Source of the DNA: Clytia hemisphaerica | Lineage: Eukaryota > Cnidaria > Hydrozoa > Leptothecata > Clytiidae | Assembly (NCBI GenBank): GCA_902728285.1 | Contig: CACVBU010001038.1 | Span: forward strand, 289,368 to 353,367 | Direction: 5' to 3' | Length of the DNA stretch: 64,000 nt | In this document: positions 1 through 11,712 of the stretch, piece by piece | How the letters are laid out: the number at the start of each line of letters is the position of its first letter | Position numbering within the stretch: the stretch's first letter is position 1 | Made by a program: the position numbers and the translations under genes | Notes under the pieces: model-generated | Databases searched by the model: none | What the model saw: only the letters and a program-made list of their open reading frames with translations | Told to the model about the DNA's origin: nothing

Positions 1-83
1 TAGTCTTATTTTAAATGGTTATTTTCTGCAAACAACATAAAAAATAAAAACTTTATAAGAACAATGAAAAAAGAGTGTACTAC

Positions 84-411
84 CTTAAGGGCTCTGACCA
101 AAGTCAAAAATCAATGTTTTATTTTAATGTCTAGATTTCGGATTTAGTTCCTTATTAGACACATCGCTTGAACCAAAAAAAATTTAATTTTTTTCACCGA
201 GAATAAGGTCTTAAAAGTTGAAATACTCTTCTTCGAGCAATCTCTTCTTCGTCAATATTTTTTTCGCTGCGATTTTTACATTTTAGATACAGAAATAATT
301 GACCTAACAGAAAATGTATAACATGATACACTTTAATGGCCTATATACGGCACAAATTAACATTTAGTGTATACCAAATTACAAAAAATCACTATGGTCA
401 GAGCCCTTAAG
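84..411. mobile_element. Short non-autonomous element with terminal inverted repeats (MITE-like)
   Basis: A 17-bp motif, CTTAAGGGCTCTGACCA, at 84-100 recurs as its exact reverse complement at 395-411. The 330-bp interval between is AT-rich and has no coding potential. It lies just beyond the 3' end of the minus-strand integrase-like gene, which stops at 592. Family and target-site duplication are not certain. Confidence 0.6.
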
Positions 412-591
412 AGAAGAAATTTTAGCGGGAATTTAACTTTTGGAAGAGCAAGAAAAACAAAGATCTATTGCTGAAAAAATAGTCAAAATGTCTAGATAAA
501 GATATTTTATCATCGTTTACTGTATAAATTGAAGACCCAGTGACCCATTGTATAATATAAACTTTTACAAACTTTTACAAGCTACAATATT

Positions 592-3500
592 TTACAAAGC
601 AGAGACTAAATTTTTAACCTGTTCATATATGTTAATTCCGAAATTTCCGTCATTCGCAAGGACATCTATGCCTGATAATGCATCAATCAAATGATTGGGT
701 AGCTGTACTTGTATTTCTGGTACTTCAACGTTGTCATTATTATCATTTAAATTAATACGCGGCTCATTTTCGATCCCATAAATCAATGGATTAGGTATCT
801 CCTGATCCTGGTCTTGGTCGATGTTATACAACTCGGATGTAACGGAAGACTGTGAACCATAAAGCTCAATACAACGACTGACAAATAGCTGCACGGGGCT
901 TAGGTTGTTTGCGGTACGCATTGGGTGATAGTTTAATTGACCAACTAATTCATCACAAGATCTGTTAATGCGATCAATAAAAACAAAATGTAGAGAAAAT
1001 AGATCCACTTCGTTCAGCGGATCAAGTATACCGATATTTTCCATGTAATAAAATACATTGCTGAACTGTTGAACTACAAACCTTCTCACATCCCTCCAGA
1101 GTCTCTCTATTCTTTGGTTGTGGACGGAGGCACCTGTTATAAAGCTTCCTCTGTTTAAACCTCGTACTTGAAGCATGTAATCTGCAACTAATACATTTTC
1201 ACCACCATAATCCGACCTGACACGAGATGGGATGCCCCAATTAGTAACCGCACGCAAAAAATATTCGAACACAGTGGTACTTTTATTGTTTCCAGAACAA
1301 CGCAAGAAAACACAACATCTTGAATAACCGTCTATACCTGCGATAAAAAGAAAACATGTTTATTAGCAAGTTTAAGAACTGATTGACATATGACGAGCTT
1401 GAAGACTCTATTTATCAAGCAAAAAATGTAACGTTTCACACTCTAATTTCAGAGTCTGAGTTGCGTAAAGAAAACGAATTTTCGATGGTTTATTAGCATG
1501 TTTAAGAACTGGATGACACAAGACGAGCTTGAATTGAATGAAGATGAACCTGTTTTTTGAAAGTAAAATGATATTTCTTCAGAAAGTGAAAAAAGAAACA
1601 AGCACCATGCTGAATGGACCTACCTGATGATGAGAAAAGTCAGATAAAAATGGGAAAGAAGACAGAAAAATGGTAAATAATCAAAACATCAGCAGATCAC
1701 TAGATCAATTAGATGAGTAGATCGATAGCCCGTAAATTTTTAGGTAATTTTTGGCCAAAAATTTGCCAAGCCAATCCCGAGAAAAACCTGTAATGGTAAA
1801 AGGCAATTTCCTCAAATACAAAAATTCGTTTTAACGGCTTTCTGCAAAAAAATCTGACAAAAATACAAAAATACAGATAACCAATATGTCCCCAATTTTT
1901 TTTTGAAAATCGAGCTCCATCACATTTTAAGCATTGCCATTTTGCACCATTGTGCAAAAAAATCATGAATATCTGTTATAACTTGAGTAAATGAATGAAA
2001 CCCGTTTTTACGCTTGTTTTCGGCTGTTCCGGCGATTTCTTAAGAGTTCCGGATTCAAAGAATGATTTTCTGGAAATGAAACGATGCTAAGTTTTGGGTA
2101 TTACCATTTAGAACCATTTCGGGTTCTATCGCATTTCAGGCATTAATTACTATGAGCATGAAGGTATTAAAAATAGATCCACTCTTTTTATCTTATTCTA
2201 ACTAATCATTGGTAGCAAACGGCTGCTTGGTTGCTTTGGGAAAAAATGATTAATTTTGTTTGTACTCGTGGGAATAATTATTATGTAAGTTCAAAAGAAT
2301 CCGAATAAAAAACATTAAGTTTTTAACAAGTCTATTGAAAAATAGCTTTGTTAATCAAAAATAAGAAAAACTTGCCATAACAAGCCCAAAATCCTATATT
2401 TCTAGGGGTCACCTCTCATAAAATGATCGATAGATTTCAAAAAGAGTCATATATTATGATTAGGTAACCTTCAATCAATCATCTGTCAGAATTTGAAAGC
2501 CCTTTAGACGTGAAGATTTCCATTGAAGAAATTTTCAAGAAACATCCTCGTTTCTGTTCTTATAGATTAGAAAGAAAGCCGATTTGAATGAATTTATAAA
2601 AGAATTTAACGAGCATTTAGACTATTACCGAAACGTTTACTCTCCATCTATTTTAACAACTTCATGCTTTTAGGAATTCACTACTATTACGCGTCTTTGT
2701 TAAAAATTTCGAAAAAACTAATGATAAAATCTCGAGAATATCCGAAAAATCGTTTTTTACGCTAGCGACCGGAATTTTTTTTTTTAATCAGGCTCGAAAA
2801 ACTTGTAATCGATATAAATGGTAAAAGGGATTCCCCTACCTACGAAAATCGGTTATTTACGGCGAACAAGAATTCTTTTATCATATAATAATAATAATAA
2901 TATCTTTCTTTAATGTTGGGGTACCGTAATTACAAATCAAGTAAATTTATAACTAATAAAATCCAACAATATCAAAATAATAAGTAAAAACGACGAGATC
3001 CTTAGGGCCAATTACCTACAGATGTTACATGAGCATTTAGAGCCTTTCCAACGTTTTATCTCTGTTTTAAATTTGGCTAGAGTTTGAATGTCATGTAATT
3101 TCAACTTCTTAGGTAATTGGTTCCACAATAAAGATGCTCTAAAGGATAAACCGTAAATACCGAAGGTATAGCGAGTAGCTTCAGGGAGAGTTAAGAGTTT
3201 TGTGGATCTTAGTTTGTATACCACTGTTTTTATTTGAAAAATTTCTGCCATGAAGCTTGGACTCAAACCTTTGATTGATTTGAAAATTTCCACCATCAAA
3301 TATTGTAAATTTTGAATGTGGATTTTTACAGTATTGTACGGTTTAATAAAACTCCATAGTCTAAAGAAAAGTTTGAATGTACCACACGTAAAGCCCGTTT
3401 ATGCACTCTGTTTATTTCATCGTTGGATGCTCTTGAGGAAAACATCCAAATGAGGGGGCAATATTTAAGATGACAAAGGATGTATGAGTTACAGAGTGTG

Positions 3501-6500
3501 AGGGCTTTTTCGGGATTCAAATATTCCTTATCCTCTGAAGAGCTGTAGTATTCCTACTTACAGTAGAACATATTTTGTCTACATGTTGGTTAAAATTCAG
3601 TTTCTCATCAAAAATAATTCCTAGTAGCAAAACTGAATTTTTTGCTTTTATAGTAACATTCTTATACTTGATTGAAATATTAGAGTTATCAATATTTTTT
3701 TCCTAATAGCATCATTTGGAATTTTCCTGGGTTTGCAACAAGATAGTTGGATTCGAACCAAGATATTAAAATAGTTAAATCGTTTTGCAATTTTTTCAAG
3801 ACGATATTTTCAGTGGTTCCACAACTATCGATAGTGTTGTCATCAGCAAAATTGCAAATGTCGCATTGCTCTACAAATTTAATTATATCATTAATAAAAA
3901 TATTGAATAGTAAAGGACCTAAGATTGAACCCTGTGGTACTCCTGAAAGTATCTCAAGCCATTCGCTGAAAATTGATCCAATTTTAACCCTTTGCTTTCG
4001 TTTTTTTTAGGTAATTATAGATAAGAAGCAAAGCTGGACCCCCGATTCCATAGGCTTGTAATTTTGCAATAAGTAACTCATGGTTCAGACAATCATAAGC
4101 TTTTGACAGATCCATAAGGACAGTGCCTACAATCTCATTTTTATCTAAACATGCTTGCCATCTTTTGAGAAGGCGTAACATAGCATGTTGTGTGCTGTGA
4201 CCTCTCCGAAATCCACAGAGAAGTTTGCTAAATTTAGGTTCGATAAATGTGTTAAGTTGATTGAAAAGCACACGTTCAAAAACTTTTGAGATTGCTGGCA
4301 GTATGCTTATGGGTCTGTAATTCACTTTATCCATCTCGTCTTCTTTCTTAAAGACGGGACTGATGTCAGCAAATTTTAGTTTGTTTGGAAAAACGTTGCT
4401 TTGGATTGATGAATTAATAAAATTTGTTATAAAATCTAAATAAATATCGACTGATAATTTTAAGATATTAATCGGTAAATCACCACTGACAGATTTTCTT
4501 GGATTTAGCGAGAGGATGATTTTACGAACCTCATTATTATCTACACATCGAAATTGAAATATATCTTGGAGATTATCATTACAAGTCTCTGCTTTAATCT
4601 TAATGATACTGGGGTGATCTGAAAAGTGATTAAGGGCTTCGAGAACTGGCTCAGAGAATTTATCAAAATTCTTTCCAGTATGTTTAATGGGCAGAGTTCT
4701 TGTAATGTCTCTAAAGTATTTATTAAATATGTTAACAATCTTTTGATCGTCAGAAACAAGTCATTTTTCTCAGCTAGGACAATTTTGCCTTGGTAACAGC
4801 CTTTGTTGGTAAAATAAGGCTTGCACATATTCCAGAGGGATTTTTCTTTGGTAGTATCTATACTCTCAAAATAAGATTTTTTTTGTTTTTTATTTAATTT
4901 TACTACCAAATTCCTCTGTTTATGATAGGCTTGGATATCCTCAGGAAGTTTTGTTTTTCTTGAAATATTTTTTAAGCGAGAGCGCTTCATGATTTGCTTC
5001 CTAAGTTCCTTTGTCATGTGAGATTTGTCATTGCCTCTGATAGTCTTTTTCTTTAATGGGGCATATTTATCCAAAATATTAGTAAATATTAGCTCAAATT
5101 GACTATAATCTATCGGTTGGAATATTCTTAAGGTATGAGAAAGTTCTAAATTAAAATCAAAGCCTTTAAATTTAGAAAAATCTCGATATTGAATGTGTTG
5201 TGGAGGTAGACTTTCGTAGCCTTCTCTAAACATAGTTATTGGCATTAGATGAAAATCACTTAAATCAGTCTCAACAGCATGGGAATGTTGAAGGCTAGAC
5301 TTGCAGTTTGTTAAAATAAGGTCAATGCAAGTTCCCTCTGGTTTTTTGAAGCAAGTTTTTTGTTGGATCAAATTTGATAAGTTATATCTATCCATGAATT
5401 GTTTTAAGTCAGTTTGAGACGGTTCAGTGTTGAAATCACCTAATACTAATAAACGATCAAATCTACCTAAGAATTCATTCATGAGGTCCGACAGTTTTTC
5501 AATGAATTGCTTAATCTTAATTTTTGGATTTTTGTATATGGCTAGAATGAGCCAACTGTTTTTCTTAAGCCGTAATTCAAATATAATAATCTGTATGCCT
5601 TTGCTACTGTATATCTTCAGTTTTCGAGATGCAAGACCCTCTCTTATATACACCAACATACCCTCTGATTTTTTATTTACATCAACTCGGTAAGGAAGCT
5701 TAAAATTGGGTTTTTTCAAGGAGGCGTTGGTTGAGGCAGCATCTAATTTTGTTTCTGCAATAACTAAGATATCAAGAAGATGGCCAGTAAGGGCAAACAG
5801 GCCATTAGATTTGTTACGAAAAGAATTTATGTTTAGATATCCAATAGTCGGGTTTTTTGACTTCTTTCTTAGAGAAATTAATTTGTCTAAGTTTGTGTCT
5901 TTCGTGCGTCATTCCAAGTCCCTAATATATTTGATAAAATTTTGGGCAAGGCGAGAATTCCCATGATTGTTAAGATGAAGTTTACCTCTTGAAAGCTGGT
6001 TTTCTGTAATGTTACCGTTGTCTATAAGATCAAACTTCATATTTTGACACATTTTCTTCAAACCTGTATTCAAATTTGTAACTTTATCAGGACCATCTGG
6101 AGTATCAGTACGAACAACACAGTTTGAAATTACCAATTTCGTTCTTGGTGAGATCTTCTTCGCAATGCGATTTATAGCTTCCAAGTTTTTCATTGTTTCG
6201 CCATCACTCGTAAGGTCATTTGTTCCACCATGGATGATCATGACATCAGCCTTTTTCCTTCTCAAAATAGGCTTTATGTGATCGATCAAATCCTCCGTGT
6301 TAGCACCGGGGTGTGGTCTGATCTTTACATCATGTTGAAGTTTTCTAAATCCAACTTCTTTCTGGCCGTTCAGCATTATCATCATTATTTTTCCAACGAT
6401 ACCAAATTTATACATATTTTGAGCTGTGACTTTGACTGCAAATTGACTGCAAATTGACTGCTTATCATGACAAACTGTTTTCGCATTAATTAGAAATAGT

Positions 6501-9500
6501 TTTTTATTTATATTTTAAAATTATTTGTATTGATCACGCGTAACTTGAAAAAGAGGGAGTCAAAATTAGACTATTCATACCTCCATGAATCACTAATCTC
6601 CATCTAATTAGTTTGTGATGTCCGTCGATGTGCCTAAAATAAGAAGGATTTTATAAAAAATAGGGTCAACCTAAAGTATATTAAAAAAACTTGCAGTTGG
6701 TAAATTTTGGATATGCTCTTCCTTAACTAAAAATACTATGATAACAAGTGATAGCTCGTTGGAAAGATGATAACGAGTGGAAGTTTTGACAAATTTGAAA
6801 AATAAACATGAAAGAGCTTTTTTCTTGCCAAATTTACTGCCAGCTAATTTGAAATGAGTCTGCTAAATCCTGTGGGTCAGGTGGGTATCGTGGGTTCAGT
6901 GGGTTCGTGGGTCGAAAGTTAGGCGTTGATTCGTGGGTCAAAATCTTTGTAGGTGGGTCGAAATTTTTTTACAGGGGTTAACTTTTTGTACGTGGGTCGA
7001 ATTTTCTTTACGTGGGTTAGTTTTAATTTTTTAAACTTTTTTTTATAATTATTTTATACGTCGGTCCAATCCAACTGCTGTTTCTTTGAAAACAATTATG
7101 GCATCGTGCCTAAAAGGAGCATATTCATTTTTCTTACAAGCAACAAATTTGTAAGAGAATCAATCTAAGGGAAATTGACTTTCGGCGATTGGTTCTTTCA
7201 TAGCAATTGAGGGATCTTGCCCAAAAGGAGCATATTCATTTTTCTTAGGAGCATCAACTTTATAAGACACAAATCGATCATTTGTGAAGTAAGGGGAAAT
7301 TTTCATGGTACTTGAAAAGGGGTCAAAATTAAGGTTAATTCAATAGTAAAGAAACATTTTGTATGCAACAAAGGCTGTGATAAAAACACAACTAAGAACT
7401 AAAAAAGGATAATACAATAAAGTATAATCAAGAAAATATGCTTGATAGTGCTTATAAATTTTTTTAGCTTGTCGCAATATGTAATTGAAAAGCATGGGCA
7501 ATCGAGTTTAAATAGTCTGAAATTGAAATGGTTTGGCGACTAAAACACCTTTTAGAGCTATTACCTTAAAGGAAGAAATTTTGGCGGAAAGAAAATTTGG
7601 CGGATTTGGCGGATTTTGCCAGAATCCGCCAAATTAAGTTCCCGCCAAAATTTCTTTTTTCCGCCATCGGGCAAATTAAATTCCCGCCAAATTAAACTTT
7701 TTGAAAATATGATCTCTTTTAAGGTGGTTTTGCAATTTTTTTGCTGTTTTTACGCCATTTTAAGGATAAATTTTTCAGCAAACGCCAAATTAAATTCCCG
7801 CCAAATTTAGTTTTTTCGTCCATCCGCCAAATTAAATTCCCTCTAAAAAACTTTTTTGGCTATCCGCCAAATAAATTCCCGCCAAAATTTCTTCCTTTAA
7901 GGTATTATGAAATAATTTAGTCAAATCAATGAAATTTTTATCATGGTTCTTCTCGATACAAGATAATAAAAATATAATTAAAAGAAAATTTCGCAACGAA
8001 ATTCTACATAATCAAGTTAAAACGTCAATTTATAGATCCAACTGACTCTGTTCTAACCCTAACGAAATTCTACATAATCAAGTCAAAACAAAACGTCAAT
8101 TTATAGATTACTCTACAATGTAGAAAAACTCCCCCTCTGTTGATTTTGTGACGTCACATACGCCCCAACTATTCTTACTGTTACACTCTATTTGGTTGTA
8201 AAAGGGCCCGTAAAAGAGATAAAAAACATAAGAAATTAATCTTTTTTAGAGTAGTTATAGCAAAACGTTGAAGAAATAATACTAGGAGAGTCTAGTTAGT
8301 ATTCCAAAGATGCAGTGAACTTTCTAACGGTAAAAAGAAACTCAAAAACTGCATTTTAAACCATCATTCACCACTCTTCCCTTATAAAAAAGAGAAACAC
8401 AGGGCGTGTGCTACGTCACATTTTTCGTATCCATAGCAACGCAAGGGAATTTTCAAACAACTCTTATTCCGGATGTAGAAGTGTAAAGCCCTATAAACCA
8501 TATATATTTGAAATTGTCTCAATGAGCTCTATTCGAATCTGTAATTTATTTGCTGACAATTTTGAAACGCTTATTCCCCTTTAAACTTAATAAAGCAACC
8601 AATTAAATGTAAAAATATCCAATCGAGTTGAAGTGGAGTTTTCGACCCACAAAATTTAAACCCACTTAAAAAAATTTCGACCCACGTACATAAATATTTG
8701 ACCCACGAACCCACACCCAACTTTCGACCCACGAACCCACGATACCCACGAATTCACGATACCCACCTGACTTTTATTCTATAGGTAGCTATGGTCGATA
8801 ATCAAATTATTATGCTGAATTCAATACATACCATAACGAATTCGGTCCATGTACATGATATTGTCTTCTAAACACAGTTCTTCTTCTTCTGCATTCACGT
8901 CCAATGGGATCAAGCCGGAGAATTGATTGACGGATTCGCTTCCGTTGCACATGCAGGCCTCTTCCACGTAATGCACCCATAGTGTACCTTTCTCCACTGT
9001 TTGGGGTTATTCTCATGATATCCGATATAACCTGGTCTAGTTGATTATCATCAATATCAGTATATGTTCTTCGCGCCGATGGCATTCTGTATTCATCTCT
9101 GCGATTTATTACAGTATGCCTGCTAACACCAAGTAATTGTGCGCATTTGGTAATAGTAAAATTGAGATCATCGAATGTTTCCAACTGCTCTTGGGTTATG
9201 TGCATTCTAGGCCTACCAACAGATCTCGGTTCAGGATGATTTACGTTACCAGCATTAGCAATACCAACGTCGTTGTCATTTTGGTGAATAATTATATCAT
9301 CAAAGTCATCAATTTCAAATGGAAAATTATTCCCATAATTTTGAATTAAGGTTTGGAAGTTTTCAATTAATAATCTAAAATCATTTTGAAGGATTACATT
9401 GTTTTGTTCTTGTTCGTTATCACCCACAGCTCCATAATCACCACCCGCAATAATCCTCATATCTATTTGATTTTTGATTAAGCATAGAGTTCTCAACAAA

Positions 9501-9640
9501 TCCAAACTAACCAAAATTATATATTCAGCTCTATCTGCCCCATCCGCTCGAGCATCATTTCTTTCCAATTGGTTTGACATTGACGTTAAATCGTTAAAAA
9601 AAATGTCCAGATCGGTTCTAGTGCCATCTACAGCTGCCAT
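592..9640 (-). CDS. DDE integrase/transposase-like protein, three exons, intact frame
   Basis: Exons on the minus strand are 9640-8832, 6633-6581 and 1337-592. Junctions are GT-AG and phases join exactly (809+53+746 = 1608 nt, 535 residues plus stop). The first exon codes for helix-turn-helix-like DNA-binding segments at about residues 148-190 and 197-243 ([15 protein letters not shown]). The joined core reads [16 protein letters not shown], then [15 protein letters not shown] and RIERLWRD. This gives a candidate triad D273, D330 and E365, and the last spacing is typical of retroviral-type integrase folds. The 53-bp middle exon carries the first catalytic Asp. This is a widespread animal family of integrase-core proteins whose cellular role I do not know. 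It could be a live transposase or a co-opted gene. Intron 2 (5.2 kb) contains a LINE and intron 1 (2.2 kb) a TIR element. Start: first ATG of the open frame, MAAVDGT. Confidence 0.85.
1590..2160. repeat. Degraded dispersed repeat (same family as the 13.1-14.8 kb array)
   Basis: The segment starting near 1598 (ACATGCTGAATGGACC-like) matches the one near 13131. It continues with the same kind of AT-rich text containing TTCCGGCGATTT, the CCGGC words typical of the 13-14.8 kb array. It lies in intron 2 of the integrase-like gene. A further fragment with the GAAAAAACTAATGATAAAATCTCGAGAA-type phrase is at about 2700-2780, and another with a CAGACAGACAGACA tail at about 10070-10150. No coding function. 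Confidence 0.5.
3012..4334 (-). pseudogene. LINE reverse transcriptase, frameshifted
   Basis: The open piece at 4334-3984 contains [29 protein letters not shown] and [15 protein letters not shown]. The last holds the first catalytic Asp of the palm. A second catalytic box, NFADDNT, is readable at about 3866-3836 in another frame. Thumb and C-terminal fragments follow at 3520-3326 ([13 protein letters not shown]) and 3299-3012 ([14 protein letters not shown]). At least three frame changes separate these pieces, so no functional protein can be made. Confidence 0.85.
4541..6415 (-). pseudogene. LINE ORF: SGNH-hydrolase-like domain followed by endonuclease domain
   Basis: Residues with GGTNDL (SGNH block III-like) and a late HLNNHG (candidate His block) mark an esterase-like module at 6415-5912. 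It ends at an in-frame TGA (5911-5909). The same frame then continues through [35 protein letters not shown] and SDFHLM, the signature blocks of the LINE apurinic-type endonuclease. So the esterase and endonuclease appear to have been one polyprotein, now interrupted by a single stop. The downstream frame is lost near 4765, and the remaining residues to 4541 are out of the true frame. Confidence 0.8.
6876..8771. mobile_element. 1.9 kb element with long imperfect terminal inverted repeats
   Basis: The left end reads GTCAGGTGGGTATCGTG followed by about 150 bp built from GTGGGTCGAAA-type words. The right end (8635-8771) is its imperfect reverse complement (CGACCCACGAACCCACGATA). The interior has no credible ORF. 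It contains a tandem duplication around AAAAGGAGCATATTCATTTT (about 7110 and 7225), another around ACGAAATTCTACATAATCAAG (about 7998 and 8058), and a nested MITE at 7563-7903. It lies in intron 1 of the integrase-like gene. Confidence 0.7.
7563..7903. mobile_element. Nested MITE of the GGCGGGAA/AATTTGGCGG family
   Basis: Termini ACCTTAAAGGAAGAAATTTT (7563) and its reverse complement ending at 7903 match over about 25 bp. Both ends are flanked by ATT (7560-7562 and 7904-7906), a possible 3-bp target duplication. The interior repeats the words CCGCCAAATTAAATTCCCGCC several times in both orientations. Related copies lie at 17174, 46043 and 52326. Confidence 0.7.
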
Positions 9641-10284
9641 AGCTTTCTATAATTAGTTTATTTCTATAAAGAAAACAAGCAAGTAGAAATTCAATCAGAA
9701 TCAGAAAGATTAAAATATCCTTTTATCGTGAAGCTAAAATTTGAATTTGAATTGCTATATAGCATTTCTGACCGACCCCACGTAACTTCAACAATAAATC
9801 TTACAGTGAAAAAGGTTATGAGCTATAGAAATTGAAGATAAAGACCATTCATTTGAAATGAGATTCAAAGCAATTTATAGCATGCAGCCCTTAGATAACA
9901 TAATAATTATATTACATGAATGAAAATATAAAATAAAAGAATTATGTACCCGGTAGTACTCTACTTTTATACAAAAAATCTTGAGGAAATAAAAAAAAAA
10001 CGTTTTTGGGCCTAAAGAATTTTTTTTTTAAATGGGGTTCTGTCTCAGTCATTTGAGGGCTTATGGTTCACACCTTTGTGCAAAAAAATCAGAAAAATTT
10101 ATCTCGAACCGATCTCGAGAAAAACTAGACAGACAGACAGACAAGTAGTCAATGTCAAAATTGCATATGAATTACCTGGAATTTTGATAGATTATCTGTC
10201 GGATGTACGCAGGTACTTTTTGAGATAGAGCAAAGCTGAGCTACTATTGAGGATAAAATTGTTGATAATCCGGTGTGATAATTC
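9641..10284. other. Upstream flank of the integrase-like gene, no gene seen
   Basis: AT-rich DNA upstream of the minus-strand start codon. It should contain the promoter and 5' UTR, but I see no convincing motif. A fragment of the dispersed repeat of the 13-14.8 kb array (ending in CAGACAGACAGACAAG) occupies about 10070-10150. Confidence 0.4.
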
Positions 10285-10690
10285 TTTAAAAAAACTCTTA
10301 AATGAAGATGAAAATGAAGATTTTATAGAAAAGTGCTATAACTATCATTTTCACTGAGGTGAATCCTTGATCATCCAACGTCCTCACTGTGAAAAAATTT
10401 CTCAAAAATAATCATTCAGTCAAAAGATATTAAACAAAGTTATAAGCTGATTGATACCTAAAAATGCTGTTCTCTGCTCTTTTTTGGGGTCAATCACTTA
10501 TTTAAACTTTGTGTCATAACTTGATATTGAATAAATATTTCAGTAAAATTTCTTCACAATGATGACCTCCTAAGATCAAAGAATCTCACCAGTGAAAATG
10601 AAAGTTATAGCACTTTTCTACAAGATCTTCATTTTTTTCTTCTTTATTTTCATATTCGTTTTTGGAATTTTTTTAAAGACTTTTATTTCA
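10285..10690. mobile_element. Decayed hairpin element, relative of the 46.9-47.5 kb hairpin
   Basis: Two imperfect inverted arms contain AAGTGCTATAACTATCATTT on the left and GAAAGTTATAGCACTTTTCT on the right, with CATTCAGTCAAAAGATAT near the loop. The same order of phrases (TTTCTACAAGA, TCACAGTGATCATGG, TTCAATCAAAAGATATC) occurs in the much better preserved hairpin at 46866-47525. This copy has many substitutions and is therefore older. Confidence 0.6.
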
Positions 10691-10859
10691 AATTGTTCCA
10701 CTCACAAATATCTCTCCAACGATACCAAATTTATAAAGATTGAAGAATTCCTTCAAATGTTATAGGTAAAAGAAAAAAGAGTGCACACTTATATCCTGAA
10801 CAGACTTTACTTACATTATACAACATTTTAAGTCAGATACCAATTTCAAATTCAGCAAA

Positions 10860-11050
10860 AATTAAAAAAAAGAGGACCCACCCCCTCATTTTGGTATCGA
10901 TACCAAACTTAAAGATTTCCTTATTTTCAAAAAAAGGGGGACCCACCCCCTCATTTTGGTATCAATACCAACTTGACTTTTTGAAATTAAAAAAAAAAAT
11001 TGACATCACCCCCCAGCCCTGGGTTTGGTATCTGGATCCTGACCCCCCCT
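10860..11050. repeat. Short tandem repeats with GGTATCGATACC-type cores
   Basis: A unit of an A-run, GGGGGACCCACCCCCTCATT and GGTATCNATACC occurs at about 10871 and 10936, with a third, diverged copy near 11000 (CACCCCCCAGCCCTGGG). No coding potential. Confidence 0.5.
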
Positions 11051-11324
11051 GATAGTCCCGCTGCTGAGATCGAAAAAAGTGGCTAGAAAACAATTTTCGT
11101 GACACACATCTTTTAGAACTAACTTTTTTTGGTGGAAACTCACGAATTAGTATATGTAGATTCCAAAATCAAAAAGTTTCCACGATATTTTTGTGCAAGT
11201 AACGAGTAATTGGCGATTTTTTGCGTTTCCAGGCAAAATTGAAAGGCCTGGAAATTCATGATTTTCGGGGGGTCTTCAAATAAATAAAAAAAACTATATC
11301 ACATGATAGAGCTCCTCAAACTGA

Positions 11325-11522
11325 GAAAAAAAGTGTATTACACCAAAGTCCCAACTTCTCTAGGACAAGTTATGGGCCTATTTGTGGCGAAAAAGGTGTT
11401 TAATTTTGCATAAATTAATGCAGATTGTGGGGAAATTCCCTATTTTCCATCAGTTTTTGACCACAAATAGGCCCATAACTTTTGATCTAGAGAAGTTGGG
11501 ACTTTGGTGTAATACATTTTTT
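11325..11522. repeat. Imperfect palindrome, about 200 bp
   Basis: GTGTATTACACCAAAGTCCC (from about 11333) followed by AACTTCTCTAG is mirrored by AGAAGTTGGGACTTTGGTGT at about 11490-11510. The inner arms share GGGCCTATTTGTGG. A transcript would fold into a long hairpin. It is probably a MITE. Confidence 0.6.
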
Positions 11523-11712
11523 CATGGTTAATAATATGTTATAAATTGTTCATGTTGTTAAAACTTTTCTAGGAATTCATTCCGAAAAATAATAACTTTC
11601 ATTGCAATTGATAATACGCCTTTTCTGGTACACCCTTAAAGTATCAATCGTACATCCGACAAAAAAGTTAATTAAAAAACGGGCCCTATGCACGTATTGA
11701 AGCTAAATATAA

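Larger units (their letters stand above)
2884..6420 (-). mobile_element. CR1/Jockey-like non-LTR retrotransposon (LINE), inactive
   Basis: In minus-strand order the element holds an SGNH/GDSL-esterase-like domain (6415-5912), an endonuclease/exonuclease/phosphatase domain (about 5890-4770), reverse transcriptase pieces (4334-3012) and a 3' tail of ATT repeats at 2903-2884. Frameshifts and one in-frame TGA break it. It sits wholly inside intron 2 of the integrase-like gene, in the same orientation, so it would be spliced out of that transcript. The 5' end is not clearly defined. The A/T-microsatellite tail and the esterase domain fit CR1/L2-type elements; exact clade assignment needs phylogeny. 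Confidence 0.85.
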
